A stretch of 54,123 bases of DNA from a bacterium UBP4_UBA6127 (lineage in GTDB: Bacteria; UBP4; UBA4092). Location: assembly GCA_002428325.1 (NCBI GenBank), contig DIVR01000044.1, positions 1 to 54,123 of the forward strand, in the 5' to 3' direction. Made by a program: the position numbers and the translations under genes. A model generated the notes under the pieces. It was not told where the DNA came from. It worked only from the letters and a program-made list of their open reading frames with translations, and made no database searches. Shown here piece by piece: positions 45,371-52,938 of the stretch. The number at the start of each line of letters is the position of its first letter. Position 1 is the first letter of the stretch.

Positions 45371-46468
45371 ATGAAGAGATTCAGTAGGATCATGGTTTTG
45401 GGATTATTTATTCTGAGCAGCCTGTCACTGGCAGTTCCCATAAAAGAGTATCGGGGAGTCTGGGTGGAATTTATCGGGAGGAGTTGGGGGAATACCGATG
45501 AAAAGAGGGTGGTACAGATGGTAGATGACCTCTATCAGAACCATTTCAATGCCATTTCCCCATTGACCCGTGATTACTCAGGGGGGATGTTATATCCCAG
45601 CCAGCTCTCTCCGGCTGTTCAACCGGAAGTATTACCTATTATGGTTCGGGAAGCCCACCGGAGAGGGATGCAGGTGCATGCCTGGATACCCTGCCTGATT
45701 GCCGGATTCATTAAGCCTGACCCGGTGCTGCTGCAGCATCCTGATTGGGCGGTGGTCTATCAAGATGGAAAAAATTGTTTAGACCGGCCTATTGATAAAG
45801 TCTATTGGTGGTATGACCCCAGCCATCCCGGAGTAAGGGCTCATTTAGTGGGATTGGCAAAAGAAATGGCGGCCCAAGGGGTGGATGGTATCAATCTGGA
45901 CTGGCTGAGGATCAACCCCGAATGGACATATTCCGAAGGATTCCGTAAAGGGTTCCAATCCCAATATGGATTTGACCCCATTGACTGTAAAACCTCTCAA
46001 CAGGAAAAACTCTGGCATGATTATCGGGTCGGGGTGGTAACTTCTTTGGCTAAAGAAATCAGAGATGCGGCCAAAAAAGTGAATCCCCGAATCAAAATCT
46101 CAGCTGCTGTGGCTCCCAATCCCCAAGAATGCCGGGAAAACCGGTTACAGGATTGGCAGGAATGGACCCGATTTTTAGATTTTGTCTTTCCTATGATATA
46201 TCGGTCGCCGGATTCCCAGATGGCTAAAGATGCCCGGAACCTCAGGAAAATCAGCCATTGTCCTGTCTATGTGGGACTGGGAGGAGATGAAGCCATGAAA
46301 GCCGCCGCGGGTGAGTTCAATGAGATGATTCAACAGGTTCGGAAAAGCGGTTCCCGAGGGTTTTCCATCTATCGATATGAACAGCCTGCCCGAAGCGACT
46401 ATTTGAATTTAGATGATTTGGCCCAATTACGGGTAAATACTTTGAAAAAGAAGGCCCTTATCCCTTAA
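45371..46468 (+). CDS. Secreted GHL10-like (DUF187) glycoside-hydrolase-like protein
   Basis: 365 aa from the ATG at 45371 with AAAGGA 9 nt upstream. Signal peptide about 1-22. The rest is a TIM barrel of the GHL10/YngK type: KEYRGVWVEFIG, FNAISPLTRDYSGGMLYPSQ, REAHRRGMQVHAWIPC, WWYDPSHPGVRAHLV, GVDGINLDWLRI (acidic Asp at a strand end), FVFPMIYRSP. Family members are thought to act on glycans or peptidoglycan. It diverges from the Asp-box operon and ends in a tetraloop terminator. Confidence 0.88.
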   Translation: MKRFSRIMVLGLFILSSLSLAVPIKEYRGVWVEFIGRSWGNTDEKRVVQMVDDLYQNHFNAISPLTRDYSGGMLYPSQLSPAVQPEVLPIMVREAHRRGMQVHAWIPCLIAGFIKPDPVLLQHPDWAVVYQDGKNCLDRPIDKVYWWYDPSHPGVRAHLVGLAKEMAAQGVDGINLDWLRINPEWTYSEGFRKGFQSQYGFDPIDCKTSQQEKLWHDYRVGVVTSLAKEIRDAAKKVNPRIKISAAVAPNPQECRENRLQDWQEWTRFLDFVFPMIYRSPDSQMAKDARNLRKISHCPVYVGLGGDEAMKAAAGEFNEMIQQVRKSGSRGFSIYRYEQPARSDYLNLDDLAQLRVNTLKKKALIP

Positions 46469-46915
46469 AATAGTATTGGTATTTAATAAATCAGGAGCGG
46501 TTCTGGATTTTTTGGCTGGGCCTAAAAAGGCGGGGATGCCTCGAAGTTTTCAACCCACTCCTGCCGGGAAACAGTGATTTATGCAGTCCTGGACTCTTAT
46601 TTATAATGGGCAAGTATGGAAATATCAACTGTTTCCCTCAGCGGAAGGATGAAAATCCTTCCGCTTTATTTTTTTATCATTCCCGCCCAATAGCATAAGC
46701 AAACGTTATAGAAGAGGATTTTAAAGGTATCAGGTGAAAAAAGATTTATATCTTTTATGATAGAGAGAAACCAAAAACCGGGAAGATATAGGAACTGCCC
46801 CGCAAATCTGTCTATAGGGAAATACTTGAAAATTCAACACCACCCATTCGGTCTCCCCTCCTCTGAGTAGGGGGGGCCAAAAACAGTAAAGACTATCTTC
46901 CTCTTCGGGATTATT
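46469..46915. other. Intergenic region with terminator and possible structured RNA
   Basis: No gene. Holds the terminator at 46640 and, at 46728-46815, a stretch with AGGTGAAAA, a hairpin AAAAGAT-TTAT-ATCTTTT, CCGGGAA and GGAACTGCCCCGC. The last two elements resemble parts of the cobalamin riboswitch core, but the order and spacing are wrong and no plus-strand gene follows within 1.6 kb. Confidence 0.4.
46640..46676 (+). terminator. Rho-independent terminator with GAAA loop
   Basis: AGCGGAAGGAT (46640-46650) and ATCCTTCCGCT (46655-46665) flank a GAAA tetraloop, followed by TTATTTTTTT. Confidence 0.92.
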
Positions 46916-48364
46916 TTATTTTCCGAACTGTTCAAAGAGTTCAGGGGGGATTCCAGATTCCAGCCTGCCGCTGAGAGGGACTTTCTGGATATAGATATCC
47001 GGAGCGGTTAAATTCCGATTATCTTCCCATGCCAGAAGCAGGCCTGTCCCTGAATCCGATAACAGGCAGGGAGTTCCTACTTCACCTGACCGGGCTGCAA
47101 TCGGGATGCCATCAATCTGCCAGTTGGGTTCTCCGGCAGCTGAATAATGTTGGGCATAAAGGTCCAGGTTGATAGACCTTGAATCCAACCAGGCCAGATA
47201 AAAACCTCCCCCTCCATCCTCAGCTACCCGGGGCATTTGTTGGCTGGTGGTCAACTGGCTCAAGACTCTGCCATTATTTTCCCAAAGGATTGTCCCGGCC
47301 ATATCCAGGAATTGCATATAAACCTGATAATTCCCTGAACGCCGGTCCGTCCATGCCATCACTAAAGTTGATGAAGAGCAGAGGGCCATTACCGGAGAGT
47401 ATTGTTGATTGGCAGCCGTACAGATAGCTAATCCATGGGGGGTCCAGGAGGCCGTCCCTGAAGGACCTATTTTCTGGGTATAAATATCATAAAATCCTTT
47501 TCTCCCATCTTCCCATGCGAGGAAAACGCCGCCTTCTCTGTCAGAAATAATCCGGGGATTCTGCTGAATCAAAGGCTGGACACAGATAGAATATCCACTG
47601 GAAGAATAGAAAAGAGTCCCATCCCGGGATATCTTCTGGAGGTAAATATCTTTATTTCCGGACCGGGTATCTGACCAGACCACATAAGCGCTTCCCTCTG
47701 AGCCAGGTGCCATCTTAAGTTCTGTCTGGCTGCCGGAATATTTGATTATCGGGATACCTGCCTTATTCCAAAGAGTCGTTCCTTCACTGTTCAACCTCTG
47801 GGCATATATATCATTATTTATATTTCGCTGGTCCACCCATGCCAGCAGGATTCCTCCCTTCCCATCAGGAATCATACCGGGACCTGACTGGTTATACCCT
47901 CCGGTACAGACCGGTATCCCTTCGGGAGTCCATAAGGTCGAACCTTCTGAATTCAAATGCTGGGCATAGATCAATGAGGCGGCAGCACCCAGCCTGTAAT
48001 CGGTCCATGCCAGGTAGGCCCCACCATTTCCATCTCCACAAATAATGGGGTCGGCCTGGGAGCTCTGGCTGAACCCTGCCTGAACCCCATTGCTGTCCCA
48101 TAGGGGTGTTCCATTGTCATTCAAATTCTGAACCATCACCTGAGCGGATCCCAGGCTGTCATCCAGCCAAGCCGCCAACCATGTTCCGGTGGTATTGGCT
48201 GCCAGCACCGGGTTGGTCTGAGAGCCTGCTTTTTTGGACAGCTCTAAGCCATCCGGCTGAGGCCATCCCCAGGCTGAATCAATGGCTCCACCCGTTGATA
48301 TAAATGCCATCAGTAAATAGATTATTGTTTTCCCCCATACTCTTCCAATCAAAGGCAGTCCCAT
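46916..48364 (-). CDS. Secreted repeat protein, probable beta-propeller
   Basis: 482 aa, signal peptide about 1-31. It carries about seven or eight repeats of roughly 50 residues with the pattern AWxDxRxxxxDIYxQxL..G..LW...G: for example YLAWTDYRLGAAASLIYAQ, LLAWVDQRNINNDIYAQRL, FLAWEDGRKGFYDIYTQKI, YLAWLDSRSINLDLYAQHY. Number and spacing suit a beta-propeller. No enzyme motif is visible. It ends SGIPPELFEQFGK, similar in layout to the tails of the other exported proteins here. It is transcribed convergently with the GHL10-like gene. Confidence 0.8.
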   Translation of the reverse strand: MGLPLIGRVWGKTIIYLLMAFISTGGAIDSAWGWPQPDGLELSKKAGSQTNPVLAANTTGTWLAAWLDDSLGSAQVMVQNLNDNGTPLWDSNGVQAGFSQSSQADPIICGDGNGGAYLAWTDYRLGAAASLIYAQHLNSEGSTLWTPEGIPVCTGGYNQSGPGMIPDGKGGILLAWVDQRNINNDIYAQRLNSEGTTLWNKAGIPIIKYSGSQTELKMAPGSEGSAYVVWSDTRSGNKDIYLQKISRDGTLFYSSSGYSICVQPLIQQNPRIISDREGGVFLAWEDGRKGFYDIYTQKIGPSGTASWTPHGLAICTAANQQYSPVMALCSSSTLVMAWTDRRSGNYQVYMQFLDMAGTILWENNGRVLSQLTTSQQMPRVAEDGGGGFYLAWLDSRSINLDLYAQHYSAAGEPNWQIDGIPIAARSGEVGTPCLLSDSGTGLLLAWEDNRNLTAPDIYIQKVPLSGRLESGIPPELFEQFGK

Positions 48365-48567
48365 GCCCCAACCCCCTTCTTTAGATGTTTAATATAATTA
48401 TTCCTAAAATCCAGCCTAAAGCCAATTTTATCATGATAGCCATAAGGGGGGTTGCTGTCAAATTAGCCCTTGGCTGCTTGCAGTAAGGGGAAGTATGGAT
48501 TATGATGAGGGCCGTGCGGTATGTTGCTGAAACCATTTCTTTTGGTTTTGGGACAGGGGAATGTTCA

Positions 48568-49239
48568 ATGAAGTATTTCAGGCATTATCCAACAGGGTTT
48601 TCCCTGATAGAACTGCTGGTGGTGGTGGCCATTATTGCCTTATTGGCGGCCATTGCCTTGCCTCATTATAAAAAAGCCCAGACCCGCTCCAAGGTAGCCC
48701 GGGTCAAAAATGATTTCAGGATGATTGCTTCGGCTCTGGAGGCTTATCATACCGATGCCGGCACTTACCCTATCCATAATTCGCCAGCCTCTCAGAATGG
48801 AGTTTTCGGAGAAGATACCCTGGGTTCCAACCGGGTGGATGTCTTAACCACCCCAGTCAGTTACCTGAGCCATTATCCCGGAGACCCTTTTTATTTTGCA
48901 GTTCCCGGAGGTGAACCTACTGGAAAAGGAATGGGGTATTTTATCTATACTTGGGAAACTTATAACCTATATGGGGATAATCCCTGGGGAACCTCTCCCC
49001 GAGGGCCATTTTCCGAATTCTGGCAGGCTGATTATTATGCTATCCGTTCCCGGGGTCCTAATGGTAACTGGGATTGGGATCTGGGTCCGGAACATTTCCA
49101 ATTGCCCTGGGTGGATGCCTGGCAGTATGGGTGCATTAAAGGAAATTTATATTATGTCCTCTATAACCCCACTAATGGGGTCAACAGCTATGGGGATATC
49201 TACCGGACATGGAATCGGAAAGATAATTCAGGAGAATAA
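48568..49239 (+). CDS. Type II secretion / type IV pilin-like pseudopilin
   Basis: 223 aa from the ATG at 48568. A class III leader ends in Gly-Phe: TGFSLIELLVVVAIIALLAA is the prepilin signature, with Glu at +5 and N-methylation site Phe. After the N-terminal helix the globular part is long (TDAGTYPIHNSP, GYFIYTWETYNLYGDNPWGT, DYYAIRSRGPNGNWDWDLGP), of the type seen in planctomycete-, lentisphaera- and related-lineage proteins. It would be cleaved by PilD, which is not encoded here. An isolated gene with no other secretion components nearby. Confidence 0.85.
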   Translation: MKYFRHYPTGFSLIELLVVVAIIALLAAIALPHYKKAQTRSKVARVKNDFRMIASALEAYHTDAGTYPIHNSPASQNGVFGEDTLGSNRVDVLTTPVSYLSHYPGDPFYFAVPGGEPTGKGMGYFIYTWETYNLYGDNPWGTSPRGPFSEFWQADYYAIRSRGPNGNWDWDLGPEHFQLPWVDAWQYGCIKGNLYYVLYNPTNGVNSYGDIYRTWNRKDNSGE

Positions 49240-49320
49240 AATCTTTTTTTGTTTGCATCCCTTACTGTTTCTCCTGATAATTAATGGGAGAATGCAATTA
49301 TTGAGCAAACAGGATTAGGG

Positions 49321-50214
49321 ATGCCAAGGAATCTACCCGATAAATTTGATATCATCTACACTTCTGAAATTGACGAAGACCCGATTCTTTCCCGGATTCC
49401 TCCCCGGCTTTGTTACCTGGGCCGCCATGAATTTTCCGGCGACTGGAAGATAAAATACCAATCCTCTGACAACTATATCCTTAGCTATATTCAAGATGGA
49501 GAAGCCCAAATCACGGTTCGGGGTAAAACTTATTTTGCTCAGAAAGGGGATATCCTCCTGTATCGGCCCCATGAAGTCCATGGCGGTAAATCTATTGGAA
49601 AATCCTCTTATAAAACCTTGATTTACCGAATGGATTTCTCTGATGAAGCCTATCATCATGAACAACTAAAAAAGAAAATGGGGTATATCAATAAGTTCAG
49701 CTCATCGGAAAACCGGAAACTCAGGAATCTCCTGGAAGCTCTTTTAGACGAATATTCTCAGCCCAGCTCCCAACGTAATATTATCCTGGTTAAAAGCCAT
49801 CTTTTGGAAGTTTTTAAGGTCATTAACGAATATCTGGATGCTAAACGCAGGAAAACCCCCATCCGTTCCCTGAAGAAAACCGATTCTTTTAAGGCGGAAA
49901 TCTGCCTGAAATCCAAAGAATATATGGAACAGCATTATTCTGAGAAACTTTTGCTGGAAGATATTGCCAGTCATTTATCCCTTAGCGCTTCCCGGTTCAG
50001 CCATATTTTCAAAGAATATGCCCATCAATCCCCCATGGAATTTCTTATCCAATATAGAATCGAGAAAGCCAAGGAACTTCTCCGAGATAGTGATTACACC
50101 GTTACCCGGATTGGGTCTGAAGTCGGTTTCTCTCAAACCAGTTATTTTATTAGGGCTTTCCACCGGCTGGAACAAATCACCCCCGCCCGTTACCGGCAAA
50201 AGATAGCAAGATAG
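49321..50214 (+). CDS. AraC family transcriptional regulator
   Basis: 297 aa. N-terminal cupin-like sensor (YILSYIQDGEAQITVRGKTY, GDILLYRPHEVHGG) and C-terminal pair of helix-turn-helix motifs (LLLEDIASHLSLSASRFSHI, VTRIGSEVGFSQTSYFIRAF). These regulators usually bind a sugar or similar ligand and activate nearby catabolic genes. Its position before the structured leaders, the QueG/RdhA-like pair and a GH20 gene makes these possible targets (inference). The ribosome site is weak. Confidence 0.92.
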   Translation: MPRNLPDKFDIIYTSEIDEDPILSRIPPRLCYLGRHEFSGDWKIKYQSSDNYILSYIQDGEAQITVRGKTYFAQKGDILLYRPHEVHGGKSIGKSSYKTLIYRMDFSDEAYHHEQLKKKMGYINKFSSSENRKLRNLLEALLDEYSQPSSQRNIILVKSHLLEVFKVINEYLDAKRRKTPIRSLKKTDSFKAEICLKSKEYMEQHYSEKLLLEDIASHLSLSASRFSHIFKEYAHQSPMEFLIQYRIEKAKELLRDSDYTVTRIGSEVGFSQTSYFIRAFHRLEQITPARYRQKIAR

Positions 50215-50330
50215 TGCTATTTAATAAGCAGGAAGCCGGATATTATCTTTCTCTCATTTTCCTTAGGATAGAAGAAGCTTGAAATACATCCGGTATCAAT
50301 CGATAGTATGCAGATTATATTTCAAGCCAT

Positions 50331-50436
50331 AGAAAGAGGGAATTTGGAGGCAGTAATACCAGGAACCCCCGTGATCGGAATACTGCTCCAAAGGGTAGTC
50401 TATATAGGTCTTTTTATCATTCCCGACCCTCTTTCT
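50331..50436 (+). ncRNA. Structured element with nested stems, class unknown
   Basis: Outer stem: AGAAAGAGGG (50331-50340) with CCCTCTTTCT (50427-50436), 10 bp perfect. Inner stem: TTTGGAG-CAGTA (50343-50355, one bulged G) with TACTGCTCCAAA (50381-50392). The unpaired parts include ATACC and GGAACCCCCGTG. Whether it is a riboswitch, a 3'-end structure of the AraC mRNA or a small RNA is not decided. Confidence 0.45.
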
Positions 50437-50500
50437 TCATAATGAGTTAAAAAAAATCAATATAAAACAGTTTTGAATTTTCCTTACCAAGGAAAGGGTC

Positions 50501-50578
50501 CAGTCGTGGCGGCCTGCTAGGTCGCTTGGGTAAACAGAATAAAGCCTAAAGCAGCAGGGTGATACCCTGCCACTACTG
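50501..50578 (+). ncRNA. Riboswitch-like leader upstream of the QueG/RdhA-like pair, class unknown
   Basis: Long stem: CAGTCGTGGCGG (50501-50512) with CTGCCACTACTG (50567-50578), one mismatch. Inner stem: CCTGCT (50513-50518) with AGCAGG (50553-50558). A competing perfect hairpin GCAGGG-TGATA-CCCTGC (50554-50570) uses bases of both. Two exclusive folds about 100 nt before a gene are typical of a riboswitch. Similarity to cobalamin boxes (GGTGATACC, GTCAGACTG) is suggestive only. Confidence 0.45.
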
Positions 50579-50678
50579 AGAGTCAGACTGAACCGATTAT
50601 TTTTTTGGGGTTACTGGTTTAGATAAAGGTCTAAATAGAAAAATAAATGATGGAATTAATCTCACAAAGGAGTAAGAG

Positions 50679-51554
50679 ATGAAAGAATACACAGATTCAT
50701 TATTAAAAAAGGCTCGGGAATTTGGCGCCGATTTAGTGGGGATTGCCCCCATTGAACGGTTTGCCGGCATTCCGGCCCAGCATCATCCTTCGAGTATTTT
50801 CCCGGAAGCAAAATCCGTGGTGGTCTTAGGCCGCCGTATCACTCGGGGAACCCTGCGAGGTGTAGAAGAAGGGACCCAGTTTGATTTATATAACCAATAT
50901 GGTTATGCCTGGCTGGAAGACCGATTTATCGCCATGCTGACCTTTAAGGTTTCTGAATACCTGGAAGATAACCGGTGGGAAGCCGTCCCTCTGTTTAATA
51001 TTCCGGTTGAAACCCCTATTATGGGAATTCCTGTCCGGGAAGGGCATCCAGCGCCCAATGTAACGGTTGATTTTGATGAAGCGGCTATCCGCGCCGGTCT
51101 GGGAGAAATGCATTACCTGAAACTTTTTGTGACTAAAGAATTCGGACCTCTGCAACGGTTCCAGATCATCCTGACCGATGCTCCCCTGGAAGGGACTGAG
51201 ATATCTCTTGAACCGGTGGGCGAATCTAAACATGAGATGGCAAGCTTTTGTCCTTTGGGAGCCATTGATTCCACCCAAGAAGAAACCCTGGAAATCTGCG
51301 GAAAAAAAATGAAGATGGCGACGATTGATTATAGTGTCTGCGCCAACTGTAAAAACGGGGTTCTTCCCAACCGATATCATCCGGCCGGGAGCCCGGACCG
51401 GATTGGCGCTCTTTGCAGCCGTTCTTTACTGGAATATATGGAGAAACACAACCAGCTGTCCCGAGAATTCAAAAATCCTTTCCGAGTCCGAAAAGCCTGG
51501 GCTATCCGGCAGGATAAGGCAGAAATTACCAATTTCGGCAGTGAAATCGAATAA
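50679..51554 (+). CDS. QueG/reductive-dehalogenase-like protein lacking the ferredoxin motif
   Basis: 291 aa. The fold matches the corrinoid-binding part of epoxyqueuosine reductase and reductive dehalogenases: KKAREFGADLVGIAPIERFA, EAKSVVVLGRRITRG, AAIRAGLGEMHYLKLFVTKE, PLQRFQIILTDAPLE. A typical member has CxxCxxCxxxCP motifs; here only scattered cysteines remain (FCPLGAI, EICGK, CANCKNG). It may keep a corrinoid but lack one or both 4Fe-4S clusters. It forms an operon with the paralogue 31 bp downstream. Substrate unknown. Confidence 0.75.
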   Translation: MKEYTDSLLKKAREFGADLVGIAPIERFAGIPAQHHPSSIFPEAKSVVVLGRRITRGTLRGVEEGTQFDLYNQYGYAWLEDRFIAMLTFKVSEYLEDNRWEAVPLFNIPVETPIMGIPVREGHPAPNVTVDFDEAAIRAGLGEMHYLKLFVTKEFGPLQRFQIILTDAPLEGTEISLEPVGESKHEMASFCPLGAIDSTQEETLEICGKKMKMATIDYSVCANCKNGVLPNRYHPAGSPDRIGALCSRSLLEYMEKHNQLSREFKNPFRVRKAWAIRQDKAEITNFGSEIE

Positions 51555-51585
51555 GCACCGGGAAAGCGAAAAGGAATCCATTAAG

Positions 51586-52635
51586 ATGAATAAACGCATC
51601 ACTAAAGAAGAGATTCGCCAGTTGGCTCTGGATAAGGGGCTGGATTTTATCGGGTTTGCCAATATTGAGAGATTTGCCGGCGCCCCGCCCCGAATGCATC
51701 CTTCCAGCATTTTCCCGGAATGCAAAACGGTTATTGTAATGGGAAAACGTGTTATCCGAGGCGGTTGGCGAGGGATTGAGGAAGGTACTCATTTTCCCAA
51801 CTATACCTATTTTGATTACCATGGACAGCTTAACAGTTTCTTTATTCATTTACCTTTATATGAATTGGCTTGTGCCATAGAGGATTCTGGATATGAAGCC
51901 GTTCCTTATTATCCGGGGCCTCCGGAAGGGCAGGGGAATAATCCCCCTATCCGGGAAGGGGCAGTCGCTCCCAATGTCCACCTGGCTATCCGGATTGCCG
52001 GATTAGCGGCAGGGTTAGGCGAGATTGGCTGGTCTAAAGTCTTCCTGACAAAAAAATTCGGGCCTCGAGTTCGTATGGCGGCCATCCTGACGGATATGGA
52101 GATTGAACCCGATCCCTTGATGAAACCCGGCACCCTTTGTGATAAATGTATGGAATGTGTCAAAGGTTGTTCAGCCCACGCCATTCCTCATCTCAAAGAC
52201 CATAAGACCATTAAAATAAATATCGAAGGCCAGGAATATGAATGGGCTGATGTCCATATGGGCCGATGTACCCTGAGTTATCATGGGGGAGATCCCAGTA
52301 TGTCTCCTTTCATCCATAAATGTTTCCCTGGCTGGAATATGGATGTAACTCAGCAGGATATGACTGAAGAAGCCGCTTACAAGTTCTGCTGGACCCTTTC
52401 TTTAGGTGAATGGCGGAAAACTCATGAGTTCCCCTCCGGGAAAATTATTGAAGGCCATGCCTATACCTATAAATGGGGCGAAGCCGGCAGTTTTGGGATC
52501 GAAGGGTCTCGAGGTTGTATGAGAAGCTGTTTCAACCATCTTGAGAAACGAAAGAAAATCGAACAGACTTTTGAAGGCGGGGAATTCATTAAAAGAGAAC
52601 GATGGATATTGCCCTGTAAAGTTGAACGAAAATAA
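51586..52635 (+). CDS. QueG/reductive-dehalogenase-like 4Fe-4S protein
   Basis: 349 aa from the ATG at 51586 with AAGGA upstream. Paralogue of the preceding gene (shares IERFAGxPxxxHPSSIFPE, xRGxWRGIEEGT, REGAVAPNV, GLGEIGWSKVFLTKKFGP). It keeps a full cluster motif CDKCMECVKGC and further cysteines (GRCTLS, HKCFPG, CWTLS, GCMRSCFNHLE). No Tat signal is visible, unlike respiratory dehalogenases, so a cytoplasmic redox role is more likely. The best-known relatives need cobalamin. A terminator ends the operon. Confidence 0.8.
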   Translation: MNKRITKEEIRQLALDKGLDFIGFANIERFAGAPPRMHPSSIFPECKTVIVMGKRVIRGGWRGIEEGTHFPNYTYFDYHGQLNSFFIHLPLYELACAIEDSGYEAVPYYPGPPEGQGNNPPIREGAVAPNVHLAIRIAGLAAGLGEIGWSKVFLTKKFGPRVRMAAILTDMEIEPDPLMKPGTLCDKCMECVKGCSAHAIPHLKDHKTIKINIEGQEYEWADVHMGRCTLSYHGGDPSMSPFIHKCFPGWNMDVTQQDMTEEAAYKFCWTLSLGEWRKTHEFPSGKIIEGHAYTYKWGEAGSFGIEGSRGCMRSCFNHLEKRKKIEQTFEGGEFIKRERWILPCKVERK

Positions 52636-52938
52636 TCCTCATAGTAGCCGGGCAGGCAGTATTTAGGGAGGGCCTGCCCGGATTTTTTCTCATCTAGAGA
52701 TTTTATTTCTTACCTGCTGATGTTTTTCCGCAAGCCTTAATCTTAGTATCTTCCGTTATTAAAAAAAACATTCTCTTTATCAACCCCCATCCTACGTACA
52801 GGGGTACTATGTTTATGCAATTTTAAATAACCTTGTTAATTCGAGAAAAAGAGAGACTCGGTGCCACTGAAATATGGTAGGATTTTCCTCAGTGTCTGCA
52901 ATGCCAAATTAATCAAATTTCAGGAGATGAAACATCCC
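52636..52938. other. Intergenic region before the GH20 gene
   Basis: Contains the terminator at 52648 and an inverted repeat CACTGA (52865-52870) / TCAGTG (52889-52894) about 45 bp before the GH20 start. No gene or clear promoter seen. Confidence 0.5.
52648..52688 (+). terminator. Rho-independent terminator after the QueG/RdhA-like pair
   Basis: CCGGGCAGGC (52648-52657) pairs with GCCTGCCCGG (52672-52681) and is followed by ATTTTTT. Confidence 0.92.

Larger units (their letters stand above)
50215..50678 (+). other. Leader region with two structured elements
   Basis: No gene between the AraC gene and the QueG/RdhA-like pair. Besides the two structures listed separately there is a small hairpin TTTCCTT-ACC-AAGGAAA near 50479-50495. 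AAAGGAG precedes the gene at 50679. Confidence 0.6.

Noticed and set aside
50551..50570. T-box leader (AGGGTGATACC resembles the T-box sequence)
   Set aside because: No specifier stem, no antiterminator/terminator pair and no aminoacyl-tRNA or amino-acid gene downstream.
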